64,000 bases of DNA from contig JBMNGP010000025.1 in assembly GCA_050949905.1 (NCBI GenBank), positions 1-64,000 of the forward strand. Direction: 5' to 3'. The stretch's first letter is position 1, and each line of letters opens with the position of its first letter. The notes under the pieces are model-generated. The model worked only from the letters and a program-made list of their open reading frames with translations. It was not told where the DNA came from and ran no database searches. This DNA is from DUML01 sp050949905. Its GTDB lineage: Bacteria > Bacillota > Desulfitobacteriia > Desulfitobacteriales > Syntrophobotulaceae. This document shows positions 8,031 through 17,390 of this stretch, in pieces. The position numbers were made by a program, and so were the translations under genes.

Positions 8031-9233
8031 ATGGATAAAAGTTGTGGGATCAAACATGAAAGAATTAGATATTCAATTCCTACCAGAGAACTGGAAAGAC
8101 GGTGGAGTGCGGTAAGAGAAGCAATGAAAGCCAAGGATCTGGATATTATCATTGCGCAAAACAATAACCAATGGCTAGGCGGCTATGTACGCTGGTTTAC
8201 CGATGTTTCCGCTCAACATGGCTACCCCCTGACAGTCCTTTTTCCGGCCGACGAGGAAATGACTATTATCAGCCATGGTAATAAGCCTCTTCCTCCGGCA
8301 CCTCCTGCCTATGCTCTTCGCGGAGTAAAAGAAAGAATCCCCGTGCCCTACATGAGGACTTTAAACTATACGGATGACATGGAACCGGAAGAAATTGCCG
8401 GGATCTTAAAAAAGCGCAATGATAAAAGAGTAGGTATTGTCAGTCCTGCTAATATGTCTTATCCTTTCCTGGCAGGTTTAAAAGAAAGATTGCCCGAGGC
8501 CGAATTTGTAGATTTCACCGATGAAGTAGATGAGATTAAAGCTGTTAAAAGCGAAGATGAGTGGGTATTTATCAATAAAGCCGTAGCTTTGCAGGATAAA
8601 ATTTGTGCTGCTATGCCGACGATCATTCGTCCTGGTATTTATGAATATGAAGTAAGACAGAGAATTGTTGATATTTTGGAAGAACAAGGCGGTGAAGAAC
8701 AGCTCTTTTCCATGTCCTCCGGTCCTATCGGAACTTTTGCCGGGCATACTTGGGTTCAATTCCAAAACAGAAAGATTAATCAAGGTGATGTTTACTTCGC
8801 CATGATTGAAGTTAACGGCCCTGGCGCTATGTACGGCGAATTTGGCAGAACCTGGTGTCTAGGCGAACCGAATAAGGAACTACTGAAGTGTTGGGACATT
8901 GCTTTAGAAGGGGCTAAACTTATTGCCAAGTTGAGCAAGCCGGGTACTAAATGTGCCGATATTTTAGTCGCTTATAATAATTTCCTGGCTGAAAAAGGAC
9001 TGCCGCCGGAAGGCAGGCTTGTAGCTCACGGCCAGGGGTATGATTTGGTTGAAAGACCCGCTTATCGCCCGGAAGAAAAGATGGTCTTAAAAGAAGATAT
9101 GAATATAGCCATTCATCCGACTATTATGGATGAGAATAACTATGCCTTCTGCTGCGATAACTACAGAATCAGAAAAGACGGAGCTGAATTGCTGCATAAA
9201 TCACCGCAGGAAATTATTGTTCTTGAATACTAG
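8031..9233 (+). CDS. M24-family (creatinase-like) protein, copy 2
   Basis: This 400-residue paralogue of the 3929-5131 protein has the same layout of creatinase N-domain then M24 domain. The metal-ligand positions are again altered: AMIEVNGPGAMYGEFGRTW replaces the two-aspartate motif and NIAIHPT replaces the late glutamate motif, while AHGQGYDLVERP is retained. The C-terminal CCDNYR segment is shared by all three paralogues. An AAGGAGGT site precedes the ATG. It follows the dctP pair in the same direction, so substrate import and hydrolysis may be linked. Likely a C-N hydrolase rather than an aminopeptidase; substrate unknown. Confidence 0.8.
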   Translation: MDKSCGIKHERIRYSIPTRELERRWSAVREAMKAKDLDIIIAQNNNQWLGGYVRWFTDVSAQHGYPLTVLFPADEEMTIISHGNKPLPPAPPAYALRGVKERIPVPYMRTLNYTDDMEPEEIAGILKKRNDKRVGIVSPANMSYPFLAGLKERLPEAEFVDFTDEVDEIKAVKSEDEWVFINKAVALQDKICAAMPTIIRPGIYEYEVRQRIVDILEEQGGEEQLFSMSSGPIGTFAGHTWVQFQNRKINQGDVYFAMIEVNGPGAMYGEFGRTWCLGEPNKELLKCWDIALEGAKLIAKLSKPGTKCADILVAYNNFLAEKGLPPEGRLVAHGQGYDLVERPAYRPEEKMVLKEDMNIAIHPTIMDENNYAFCCDNYRIRKDGAELLHKSPQEIIVLEY

Positions 9234-9316
9234 TACACTGTTACTTTTTAAATTTCATAATGACAAATATTCAGATGTTAGAAGGTACTAGGACGGTTGG
9301 TGCGCGCTAGAGAAAG

Positions 9317-9362
9317 TTTTGAACACCAGGTAGGTAAGAATTATCTTGCTTGGTGTTCAAAA
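9317..9362 (+). terminator. Terminator-like hairpin before permease copy 1
   Basis: TTTTGAACACCA (9317-9328) and TGGTGTTCAAAA (9351-9362) form a perfect 12-bp stem followed by TTTCTTCTT. It probably ends the dctP/M24 transcript. The permease start codon (TTG 9396) comes 33 bases later, so the stem may also act as an attenuator. Confidence 0.65.
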
Positions 9363-9395
9363 TTTCTTCTTATAAATGGGATGGAGGCGGAATAC

Positions 9396-10764
9396 TTGTT
9401 AAAAACTACGCAAAGATTAATTTTAGCGGTAACAGTTTTTTGTATTTTGCTCGAGCCTTTCGTACCATTTGCTTTAACCAGGGTTATTTCGTTTTTGGGA
9501 ATAGCTTTGTTTTTGGCTGTTTTGCCTACCATCAAACCCCAAAATAGAATTTTGCCCTTAATAATAGTCACAGCCGGCCTGGCAATTATGTGGTCAACAA
9601 GCCAATCCTTAGCTGTTTTCCTAAATGGAGCCAGCACCATGTTGGGTATTGTCAGCATTTTAATCGTCATGCAATTATTCAGTATTCCTATCCAATTGGG
9701 GACTTATACCAGAGATATCGAATATCTCTTATTTAAGTACATAAAGAAAGAACAAGGGCTATTCTTTTTTACTACTATTATCTCGCATTTTTTTGCCACC
9801 TTTTTATTATTTGGTACTATTCCGGTAATGCTCTCCTTGTTAGGAGAACCTCTAAAAAATAATGTCCAAAATTTTGAAAGATTTGCTGCTACCGCCATGG
9901 CCAGAGGCTATGCTATGATGATCAGCTGGGCTCCCGGGGCGGTTATGCTTTTATTAATTACGGGTATAACTAAATTAGAGTGGAACCAAGTCTTCTTGCC
10001 TGGAATACTCTTAAGCGTTATAGGGATAGCAACTTCTGTTCTTTTGGAAGGGCGCTTCTCCTTATCAAGGGAAACGATAATTTCCCCTCAGAAGGCGAGT
10101 CAGAATATTGATGAAAAGGAAGCCTGGAAAAGTGTCCTGGAAATAGTCTTAGTCATCTTAAGTATGATTGTGGTAATTTTCTCTCTGGAAAAATCAAAAA
10201 TCTTTCCTTCTACTTATTGTGTTATGATCTCAGGACTCATTATTTTTAGTATCTGGATGCTAAAATTTTTAAAAAGCCCCAATCTAAAAACTGTTGCTAA
10301 GCAGTATTGGCAGGAGGGGTTGCTCCGAGCGGTGGATCTGGCCATTATGTTCGTAGCTATTGGGATTTTAACTAAAGTAGTCGAAGCGGCTGATTTAATA
10401 AACTATTTTTATCATTACATAGGGGTTGAACGAGTGGGGCGACTTGGTAATAGCCATAATCCCGCTCCTCACTGTATTCCTGGCTTACTTTGGCTTGCAT
10501 CCCATGATTACTGTTACCATTATAGGAAGTATATTTATGAGTTCCCAGGGCACAATTTCTCCGATAGCAATCGCTCTGGCCCTGCTTTTAGGTGCAATCG
10601 TTTCTTTTATTGTTACACCTTTAAATGGGATTAACCTAACGCTGTCCAATTATTTAAACCGGCCGGCCAGTCAGATTACCCTACAATGGAGCGGTTTGTT
10701 TAGTTTGATCTTTTTAGGCGAAGGGATTGCCCTAATTTACTTCTGGACGATCCTTGGTATTTAG
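9396..10764 (+). pseudogene. Polytopic membrane permease of unknown family, copy 1, frameshifted
   Basis: This protein of about 455 residues has about a dozen hydrophobic segments and is clearly paralogous to the intact gene at 13508. Both share LVIMQLF.IPIQLGTY, EYLLFK and MARGYAMMISWAP-type blocks. I chose TTG 9396 because GGAGGCGG stands five bases before it and because the paralogue also starts with (M/L)LK. The frame breaks at the GGGG run 10422-10425: dropping one G joins ...YHYIG to NEWGDLVIAIIPLLTVF and restores the paralogue's C-terminus. The overall look (hydrophobic pairs, LHP motif near the end) recalls ion-transporter-superfamily carriers, but I cannot assign a family. Its position next to hydroxyarylate decarboxylase genes suggests transport of an aromatic acid or its product. 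Confidence 0.65.
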
Positions 10765-10768
10765 AAGA

Positions 10769-10785
10769 TTTCTAGAAATTAATTA
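10769..10785. promoter_or_regulatory. TTTCTA-N5 palindrome upstream of the ubiD promoter
   Basis: TTTCTA-gaaat-TAATTA matches the left half of the putative activator site and only part of the right half. It is centred about 95 bp upstream of the -24 element at 10870. It is closer than the 173-205 bp seen elsewhere and single, so this is weak support. Confidence 0.3.
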
Positions 10786-10869
10786 TATATTTAATAATTT
10801 TAAATAAATGATAAATAATTGGGGGCGGCTTATTGTAAGGTTTTCTGAGTTTCTTGCTCTCCAAATTGG

Positions 10870-10886
10870 TTGGCATCTTTCTTGCT
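10870..10886 (+). promoter_or_regulatory. sigma-54 (-24/-12) promoter for the hydroxyarylate decarboxylase genes
   Basis: TTGGCATCTTTCTTGCT has both conserved dinucleotides (GG and GC) at the exact 12-base spacing and a full TTGCT -12 box. It lies 48 bp before the ubiD-family start at 10934, which has AGGAGGAG ahead of it. This suggests that aromatic acid decarboxylation is under sigma-54 control. Confidence 0.72.
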
Positions 10887-10933
10887 TAATAAACTAGTAG
10901 CTGGACGTTTATTTATTACTAGGAGGAGTAGAA

Positions 10934-12358
10934 ATGGCATTTCAAGATTTACGGGAATATCTTCAAGCATTAGAGAAGGAAGGTCAGTTGATTCATTATA
11001 CCGATGAAGTTTGGCCGGAACCTGATATTCGGGCTATTTCACGGGCGGCTGTGGATATGGGTTCTAATTGTCCTGGTGTACTGTTGGAAAATATTAAAGG
11101 TTATCAAGGGAAAAAAGTAGCAGTAAACCTTCATGGTGGCTGGGCTAATCATGCTATAATGATGGGGATGCCTAAAACAACCCCTTTAAAAGAACAGTTT
11201 TACGAGCTGGCCAAGCGCTGGGATAATTACGAAGATGGGGAAATTCAGTGGTTTGAAGGGCAACCCCCCTGCCAGGATGTAGTCATCACGGAAAACATTA
11301 ACCTCTATGAAATTCTCCCTTTATACAGGGTTAACCCTTATGACGGCGGTTTTTACTTATCGAAGGCTTCCATAGTTACCCGAGATATTGAAGATCCCTA
11401 TAATTTTGACAAAGTTAATTTGGGCACTTACCGGGTTCAGGTTCAGGGGCCGGATACCCTGGGGCTTCAAGGCCTGGCTTTTCACGATATCGCTATTCAT
11501 GCCAGCAAAGCTGAAGCCCGGAATAAGCCTCTGCCAATCAGCATTTGTTTAGGGGTAGCACCGTTTTTGACCTTTATCTCCAGTACTCCGGTGGCGTATG
11601 ATGAGTCGGAGTACAAGTATGCTTCAGCCTTGGCCGGGATACCAATAGTACTGACAAGGGGAATTACCAATGATCTGCCGATTCCCTTTAGTGCAGAATA
11701 TGTGATTGAAGGAGAAATAATTCCCCGGGTACGTGTCCCGGAAGGACCTTTTGGCGAATTCCCCGGCAGTTATTCCGGTATTCGGCGTCAGTACCAAATT
11801 AAGGTAAAGGCCGTGACTCACAGGCAAGATCCAATTTTTGAAAACCTCTATTTAGGCCGTCCCTGGACGGAGATTGATACCTTGATGGGCCTCAATACCA
11901 GTATTCCTCTCTATAAACAGCTAAAGGAGACAATGCCGGAAATTACAGCAGTCAATGCTATGTATCAACACGGGCTGACAACTATTGTGGCCACGGATAA
12001 CCGTCTGGGAGGCTATGCCAAATCTGTAGCTATGAGATTATGTTCCACTCCCCATGGCATTGGGTACTGCAAGAATATTATTTTGGTAGACGGTGATGTG
12101 GATCCTTTTGACCTCAATCAAGTTATGTGGGCTTTATCCACCCGGCTTAGACCGGATAAGGATGTTATTGTCATACCACACATGCCTGGCATGCCTTTGG
12201 ATCCGGCCTCAGAGCCCCCTGGAATGAGCGGGAAAGTGATTATTGATGCTACAACACCGGTTGCCCCCGAACCGGTCCTCAGAGAAGTACGGATGGTTGA
12301 CCGTATTGTGCAATCGGAGCATTACCGCAAGGTTCTAGAAAAGCTTTATCGCCAGTAG
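10934..12358 (+). CDS. UbiD-family hydroxyarylic acid decarboxylase, catalytic subunit
   Basis: This prenylated-FMN-dependent (de)carboxylase has 474 residues, a normal UbiD length. Recognisable sites are PEPDIRAI near residue 27-35, the YRVQVQGP segment holding the catalytic arginine, HDIAIH and AEYVIEGEI metal/prFMN ligands, and VPEGPFGEFPGSY with the two catalytic glutamates. The late NQVMWALSTR segment is also typical. The order UbiD, subunit D, UbiX (10934-13368) is the vdc/bsd/shd arrangement of reversible 4-hydroxybenzoate, vanillate or related hydroxyarylate decarboxylases, so this is the catalytic C subunit. A -24/-12 promoter lies 48 bp upstream. The exact ring substrate cannot be read from sequence. 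Confidence 0.87.
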   Translation: MAFQDLREYLQALEKEGQLIHYTDEVWPEPDIRAISRAAVDMGSNCPGVLLENIKGYQGKKVAVNLHGGWANHAIMMGMPKTTPLKEQFYELAKRWDNYEDGEIQWFEGQPPCQDVVITENINLYEILPLYRVNPYDGGFYLSKASIVTRDIEDPYNFDKVNLGTYRVQVQGPDTLGLQGLAFHDIAIHASKAEARNKPLPISICLGVAPFLTFISSTPVAYDESEYKYASALAGIPIVLTRGITNDLPIPFSAEYVIEGEIIPRVRVPEGPFGEFPGSYSGIRRQYQIKVKAVTHRQDPIFENLYLGRPWTEIDTLMGLNTSIPLYKQLKETMPEITAVNAMYQHGLTTIVATDNRLGGYAKSVAMRLCSTPHGIGYCKNIILVDGDVDPFDLNQVMWALSTRLRPDKDVIVIPHMPGMPLDPASEPPGMSGKVIIDATTPVAPEPVLREVRMVDRIVQSEHYRKVLEKLYRQ

Positions 12359-12552
12359 CGAATAATAGGAATTAACAATACGATAAAAAAACTCGATTAA
12401 TTCAGGGTTTAAAAAGGACTTTGCTTTTCTCTATATTTCTTTTGTCTTAATCGATTTTGCAATAATAAGGAAGTGGAGATTCTTCGCTGCGCTTAGAATG
12501 ACAAATATTTGAATGTTACCAAGTACTTATACTTTATGGGGAGGATAATTAT
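12359..12552. other. Intergenic gap between ubiD and subunit D
   Basis: This 194-base gap is long for genes that normally sit in one tight operon. It contains AGATTCTTCGCTGCGCTTAG followed by AATGACAAATATTTGAATGT. A very similar AATGACAAATATTCAGATGT occurs at 9258, ahead of permease copy 1. The shared stretch of roughly 30 bases may be a small dispersed repeat or a common regulatory leader. Confidence 0.35.
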
Positions 12553-12780
12553 ATGAAATGTGTTCGTTGTCTGCAAGATACCGCTCAAAAAGTAGCAGTT
12601 GCTCCAGATGGAAGCGGAGCCTGGGAAGTATATTATTGCCAAAGGTGTAATTTTAGCTGGAGATCCTCGGAAGAACCGGAAGTGATCGATCCGGCTAAAC
12701 GTGATCCCTGGTTCCAGCTTGATACCGTGGATATCGAAAATCTTGCTGCCCTTGTCCCCATTCCGCCTTTGCAGAAATAG
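12553..12780 (+). CDS. bsdD: Non-oxidative hydroxyarylic acid decarboxylase subunit D (BsdD/VdcD)
   Basis: A 75-residue protein with two CxxC pairs (CVRC near residue 3-6 and CQRC near 29-32), W-S/T-W-R-like NFSWRSSEEP and the closing PIPPLQK, all hallmarks of the small D subunit of vanillate/4-hydroxybenzoate decarboxylases. Its biochemical role is unsettled in the family; a zinc-ribbon stabilising role is plausible. It stands between the UbiD-type catalytic gene and UbiX, 9 bases before the latter, which is the standard order. GGGGAGG precedes the ATG. Confidence 0.87.
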   Translation: MKCVRCLQDTAQKVAVAPDGSGAWEVYYCQRCNFSWRSSEEPEVIDPAKRDPWFQLDTVDIENLAALVPIPPLQK

Positions 12781-12789
12781 GGATAGCCA

Positions 12790-13368
12790 ATGAAAAATTC
12801 AACAAAAAAACGCCTTATAATCGGAATGAGCGGAGCAAGCGGAGCCGTCCTGGGTATTTCTGTTTTAAAAGCTTTAGCGGATTTACCCGAATGGGAAAGC
12901 CACCTCTTGATTTCCGAAGGAGCAGCCAAGACGATTCAAATTGAAACCAGCTATAGCTTAGAAGAAGTAAAAGCTTTGGCCACTAGAGTTTATGAGTTTA
13001 AGGATATTGGGGCAAGTATTGCCAGTGGGACATATCAAACTGAGGGAATGGTGATAATTCCCTGTAGTATGAAGACTTTAGCGGGAATTAATAGCGGTTA
13101 TTCTGATAATCTCCTGTTAAGGGCGGCTGATGTTGTTTTGAAAGAAAGAAGGAAGCTGGTTTTGGTACCCAGGGAGACTCCGTTTAATACTATACATCTG
13201 CGTAACATGACTGAGCTTTCCCAGATGGGAGTAATTATGTTGCCCCCAATGCTGACTTTTTATAATAACCCGCAAAGTATTGAAAACATGGTCGAGCATA
13301 TTACCGGGAAAGTTTTGGATATCTTTGGGATTGCAAGTCCTAATTTCAAGCGCTGGCAGACACCATAG
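12790..13368 (+). CDS. ubiX: Flavin prenyltransferase UbiX (decarboxylase subunit B)
   Basis: It joins dimethylallyl phosphate to FMN to make prenylated FMN, the cofactor of UbiD enzymes. The 192 residues show the Rossmann-like flavoprotein start RLIIGMSGASGAVLGISVL, the IIPCSMKTLAGINSG loop around residue 95-108, the VLKERRKLVLVPRETPF block near 115-132 and MLPPMLTFYN near 150. All are diagnostic of UbiX/Pad1. It begins nine bases after subunit D and is surely cotranscribed with it. It can supply cofactor for both the UbiD at 10934 and the LpdC-like protein at 30233. Confidence 0.92.
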   Translation: MKNSTKKRLIIGMSGASGAVLGISVLKALADLPEWESHLLISEGAAKTIQIETSYSLEEVKALATRVYEFKDIGASIASGTYQTEGMVIIPCSMKTLAGINSGYSDNLLLRAADVVLKERRKLVLVPRETPFNTIHLRNMTELSQMGVIMLPPMLTFYNNPQSIENMVEHITGKVLDIFGIASPNFKRWQTP

Positions 13369-13507
13369 GATTGATAACCATAGAAGCTAAATATAAGTAA
13401 ATAGTAAGGACATTAAGTAAGATAACATAACGCAATGAAGTGAAGAGGTAAGAAAATAGTGTAAGATGCAGAATTAATCAAAGAGAAAAACTGGAAGTAT
13501 GAAATAA

Positions 13508-14869
13508 ATGCTTAAAATGATTAGAAAAATTTTCCTAGCAGTGATTGTAATAACTTTACTCCTAGCACCTTTAAGCCCTTTTGATCTCACTTGGGCTTAT
13601 TTTGTCTTAGGTTGCGGTATTTTTCTGACTGTTTTACCCGCTCTGGAATTGCGGGAAAAAGTTGTTGTTTTGACAATCACCCTGCTGGGGATGGCAATTA
13701 TTTGGCGCTTCAATCTGCCCGCCATAGTGCTAATCGAAGGTGTTGGTTACTTTTTAAAATTTACCGGTATCCTGGTAATAATGCAGCTTTTCGGAATTCC
13801 TATCCAATTAGGGACTTATTCCGCTGATTTCGAATACTTACTGTTTAAGTCGGATAAGCAGGAAAAACACTTATTTTTCTTGACAACCATCCTTACTCAT
13901 TTTTTTGCTTCCTTTTTACTTTTTGGCTCAATTCCGGTAATTGTAAGTTTACTGGGTAAGCCTTTACAAAATAACGTTAGAAACTACGAGCGTTTTATTT
14001 CTATGGCTATGTCCAGGGGATATGCCTTGATGACAAGCTGGTCTCCCAGTGCCATCGTTTTATTAGTGATTCTTGGTGTAACCGGCTTGGAATGGAATCA
14101 GGTTTTTTGGTGGGGAGCCTGTTTAAGTATTATTGGGATAGCAACTTCTGTCTTTATAGAGGACAAGCTTCATTTATCTCCGGAAGTGTTGCATTTGAAT
14201 CAAGAATCCGCATTAACCCCCACTAATGCTTGGTTGAGTGTCAGGGACATAGCGTTGATTGTCTTGGGCATGATTACTATCATCTACTTACTGGAAAAAA
14301 CTGATTTATTCTCTTCGGTTTATTGCGTCATGCTGGCAGCACTAATTATTTTTAGTATTTGGATGACCAAATTTCTGAAGTCTAAGAGATTAACGAAGGT
14401 TCTCAAAAGTTTCTGGGAAGAAGATCTGCTTAAAACAGCAAATCTAAGCGCACTTTTTATAGCTATAGGTATCTTGGCTAAGGCGTTCGAGAGTTCAGGA
14501 GTAATAGGTTATCTGCTGCGGTATATCAATATTGCTCAGTGGGGATATTGCAGTCTTGTAATTCTACCTCTCATCATTATCTTCACTTCAATGGTAGGAC
14601 TTCATCCATTGGTTTCAGTTGTCCTTTTGGGTAAAGTTTTTTTAGCCTCTCAAGCTCTGATTTCACCCGTGGGGATTGCTTTGGCCTTAGTGCTGGGTGC
14701 GGCTATTTCTTTTATGACCTGCCCAATTGAAGCTATTATTTTAGTTATAGCCAAGTTTGTAGGCAGGCGACCCCAAGAAGTGGCCTGGAAGTGGAATGGT
14801 TTATATGCGTCTTTGTTTTTTCTGGAAGGAGTTCTCTTTATTTTCACCCTGCAGGCTTTAATTTTTTAG
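13508..14869 (+). CDS. Polytopic membrane permease of unknown family, copy 2 (intact)
   Basis: This 453-residue integral membrane protein has about a dozen hydrophobic segments and is the intact paralogue of the frameshifted gene at 9396. Conserved features of the pair are FGIPIQLGTYSADFEYLLFK near residue 97, SMAMSRGYALMTSWSPSA near 170 (a polar, proline-containing re-entrant-like turn) and VGLHPLVSVVLLGK near 360. I do not recognise a named family. The symmetry and the two polar loops recall ion-transporter-superfamily carriers. It sits between ubiX and lpdD, so import of an aromatic carboxylate or export of the decarboxylated phenol is a reasonable guess. No obvious strong ribosome site precedes ATG 13508. 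Confidence 0.75.
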   Translation: MLKMIRKIFLAVIVITLLLAPLSPFDLTWAYFVLGCGIFLTVLPALELREKVVVLTITLLGMAIIWRFNLPAIVLIEGVGYFLKFTGILVIMQLFGIPIQLGTYSADFEYLLFKSDKQEKHLFFLTTILTHFFASFLLFGSIPVIVSLLGKPLQNNVRNYERFISMAMSRGYALMTSWSPSAIVLLVILGVTGLEWNQVFWWGACLSIIGIATSVFIEDKLHLSPEVLHLNQESALTPTNAWLSVRDIALIVLGMITIIYLLEKTDLFSSVYCVMLAALIIFSIWMTKFLKSKRLTKVLKSFWEEDLLKTANLSALFIAIGILAKAFESSGVIGYLLRYINIAQWGYCSLVILPLIIIFTSMVGLHPLVSVVLLGKVFLASQALISPVGIALALVLGAAISFMTCPIEAIILVIAKFVGRRPQEVAWKWNGLYASLFFLEGVLFIFTLQALIF

Positions 14870-14938
14870 CCTATACCAAACAAAGTATGATTTCTGCTAA
14901 TGTACGGCTTTGCAATAAAGTTTTCGGAGAGTGAGAGT

Positions 14939-15349
14939 ATGCCTATGAGTAAACAATGGCCGTTTGAATTTTGGCAGCATTGCCAAGGAGAGGGAAGATT
15001 GGCCGTAAACCTCTTTTTATATAATACCGGGGAGGGAATTCAGGCCATTCTTACCGGCGGGGAAAAGCCCCATGTCGGCGGGGTTGTTTTAGCAGTCCCC
15101 CGCTTAAGTATCGCAGGTAACGGCAAGGCCAGCGGGGATTATTACATCCTTCCTGTTCCCGGTCATAAGGATACAATCATTGGAGAGCTGGCAGCTAAGG
15201 CCCTGGTAGAAAGTTTTCAAGTACCTGTTTGTGTAACTGCCGGAGTTCATTCAGAACAATTAACCAAGGAAGAACTGGATCAAATCGTAGAAAACTGCCG
15301 GCGGCTAGTATTGGCAGCTATTCAAAAAATTAAAAGTTTTGGATGGTGA
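14939..15349 (+). CDS. lpdD: LpdD-like prenylated-flavin chaperone / decarboxylase accessory protein
   Basis: A small protein of about 136 residues resembling LpdD, the accessory protein encoded with gallate decarboxylase genes and now regarded as a prenyl-FMN chaperone. Visible family features are LTGGEKPHVGGVVLAVPR, the GKASGDYYILPVPGHKD segment and the C-terminal CVTAGVHSEQLTKEELD block. I take ATG 14939 as the start because GGAGAGTGAG stands just before it; an upstream in-frame ATG at 14900 has no such site. It follows permease copy 2 and completes a UbiD-D-UbiX-LpdD set. The LpdC-type enzyme at 30233 is its most natural partner. Confidence 0.75.
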   Translation: MPMSKQWPFEFWQHCQGEGRLAVNLFLYNTGEGIQAILTGGEKPHVGGVVLAVPRLSIAGNGKASGDYYILPVPGHKDTIIGELAAKALVESFQVPVCVTAGVHSEQLTKEELDQIVENCRRLVLAAIQKIKSFGW

Positions 15350-15581
15350 ATCTTAAGGCTTTCATTGCTGAAATTCACTCTTCTCACCTCTTCACATATA
15401 ATAATGTGAGTAGAGTTTCATTACAAATACTCTGCATAAATGATGTATAAACATTAAATGCGACTAAGCGTTATCATCTAAACTAATTAGATTTTTTAAA
15501 CCAATGCCTAAAATCAAAAGTCAGCGATGTGTAAATCTTACGTATTAATCTAAAAGCGGACATCAATACAATAAAACAAAA

Positions 15582-17354
15582 TGGTGGGCGGTCAAAGTAA
15601 ATGCAACCTTTGACAGAGTAAATATTGAAAAGTAGCATTAAGTTAGTCAAGATTTGGGAATAACAGGGTATACTTTCAGCAAAAATAGCCGATTTATATT
15701 AATAGCGAGCGAAATTTGGCCGCTGAGCACTAAAAATAGGCATAGGAATACAAGGGGTACCCAAAAGCTGTTTTTTCGGACAGAGTTAATGCGTCCCCCT
15801 GACTAAGGTTTCTATTAATGTGCTCTGCGAGTTAGAGAACGCTCGGATTACTTTTTCAAAAGCGAAGGCTTCAGCAGGATTTCATTAGGGTGGATACTGC
15901 TGAGCCCCAGCTTTTGAAGGACATCGTATCCGTAGATGAAGCCGAACATATCAAAGGGCGATTTGTTGCCCAGCTTCTCTCTGGAATAGGAGTTGATGTG
16001 CGACATCATCAGGTCAATATCCCCTTGGCATAGATTATCGAATGATGTGCCTTTGGGCAGTATTTTCCTTATGAATTCATGGTTGAGCTCCACATTGGGT
16101 TTCTGGTATGAGGCGTATGGATCGCAGTAAAACACACGCATCCTCTGGATGCCCTGGGCATCATACTCTAAAGCCTTAGGATTTGAAAACTCCGAACCGT
16201 TATCAGCGAGACAGACTGAGAGAAGCCGACTGAACAGCTCCCTGCCAAGGGTTTGGTCCAAGCGATTAAAAACGTTGATAACGGACAGGGAGGTGTTGCG
16301 CTCCCTGATGAAGGCCAACATCAAATCGCAGGACTTGAACATCATCGTGAGCAGAACCTTGCCTCCAACACGCCCGATGAGCGAATCAATCTCAACAACG
16401 GTAACATCTGAAGCTTCCTTGAAAGTCAGGAAATCGGCGTATGTACGCCCGATCCTGCAGGAGCAATCAACCTTATGCTCCACCGGTTTGGATTTCCGGG
16501 GCTTTATGCGGCAGACGCGGGGCATATCTATATTTTTTGCCTTGAGAAGGCCGCCGGCAACATAGCGATAGATGGATTTTTCACTGACTTCAAGGCTGTC
16601 GGCATTGTGGACTGCGATGTGATGGACAGAGTGGCCACGCCGGATGAGAGGAGAAACCAATTCGTCAAGGTAGAGCAGCTCATCCTCAGTAATATTCGCA
16701 CCGGTGCGGGATTCTACCAGCATTTCACGATATGCCTCGTGGGCCTTTTTATGGAGATAATATTTTTTCCGCAGTACGCACTGGCGCTCTTCCACACAGC
16801 CGTTGCAGACATAGGGAGGGTCATAAAGCTTGATGCACAGCCGTTCCTCGAATTCCTCGCATATAGCATTGCAATAATTACAGCTGGAACACTTTCTGGT
16901 GCAGTTGGGTTTATCCGCACAGAGCTGTATTTTTTGGCAGACATTTAGTTTTGCACAGCGGTTATGGATGCGGTATGGCGCATATTTATTGCTTTCGATG
17001 GCGCGGGCACGGACTTCACGGGAAATGGTGGATGCACTTTTTCCAAGAATGGCGGCAATCTGCTTGAGGGATACGCCCTCCCTCAGCTTCTGTTCAATCA
17101 GCATACGTTCCAAATCGGTAAGGTGCTTGTTTTTAGCCATGGTAAACTCTCCTTCAATTTAAAATAGGTTTCGCAGAACACACTTACCTATTATTTCGTC
17201 AGAATTCTTGCCAGACTAAATGCAATCACTCCCCCATGGGGGAGTGAGGAAAGAAACATCTTTTGATTGTAAGACTTAATGCCACCCCTCTGTTTGACAA
17301 ATTAAATGCAATCATCAAGTAACGTATGGGTTGCATTTACAATGTCAACTGAGG
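15582..17354 (-). mobile_element. IS30-family insertion sequence, copy 1 (complete)
   Basis: The element starts at TGGTGGGCGG and ends at ...CAACTGAGG. The termini form imperfect inverted repeats sharing GTAAATGCAACC. It is flanked by the direct repeat ATAAAACAAAA at 15571-15581 and 17355-17365, an 11-bp target duplication. The second copy at 32847-36058 is nearly base-identical, which fixes both ends. A 20-bp perfect palindrome (CACTCCCCCATGGGGGAGTG, 17227-17246) lies in front of the transposase gene. The element is inserted 37 bp upstream of the rRNA promoter -35 box. Confidence 0.92.
15848..17140 (-). CDS. IS30-family transposase
   Basis: This 430-residue DDE recombinase has an N-terminal helix-turn-helix (LKQIAAILGKSASTISREVR, residues about 24-45), a Cys-rich zinc-finger-like region near 65-120 (several CxxC pairs), and the IS30 catalytic core. 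The core reads VVEIDSLIGR for the first Asp, CLADNGSEFSNP for the second, and the Glu in YQKPNVELNHEFIRK. The gene looks intact and has a GGAGAG site ahead of ATG. It differs from copy 2 by very few bases, so it may be active or only recently so. Confidence 0.95.
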   Translation of the reverse strand: MAKNKHLTDLERMLIEQKLREGVSLKQIAAILGKSASTISREVRARAIESNKYAPYRIHNRCAKLNVCQKIQLCADKPNCTRKCSSCNYCNAICEEFEERLCIKLYDPPYVCNGCVEERQCVLRKKYYLHKKAHEAYREMLVESRTGANITEDELLYLDELVSPLIRRGHSVHHIAVHNADSLEVSEKSIYRYVAGGLLKAKNIDMPRVCRIKPRKSKPVEHKVDCSCRIGRTYADFLTFKEASDVTVVEIDSLIGRVGGKVLLTMMFKSCDLMLAFIRERNTSLSVINVFNRLDQTLGRELFSRLLSVCLADNGSEFSNPKALEYDAQGIQRMRVFYCDPYASYQKPNVELNHEFIRKILPKGTSFDNLCQGDIDLMMSHINSYSREKLGNKSPFDMFGFIYGYDVLQKLGLSSIHPNEILLKPSLLKK

Positions 17355-17390
17355 ATAAAACAAAATTTTCGAGTTCGTTGTATTTTTGTG

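Noticed and set aside
17227..17246. Perfect 20-bp palindrome CACTCCCCCATGGGGGAGTG as a host operator or terminator
   Set aside because: It is repeated at 35932-35951 and is simply part of the IS30 element, upstream of its transposase.
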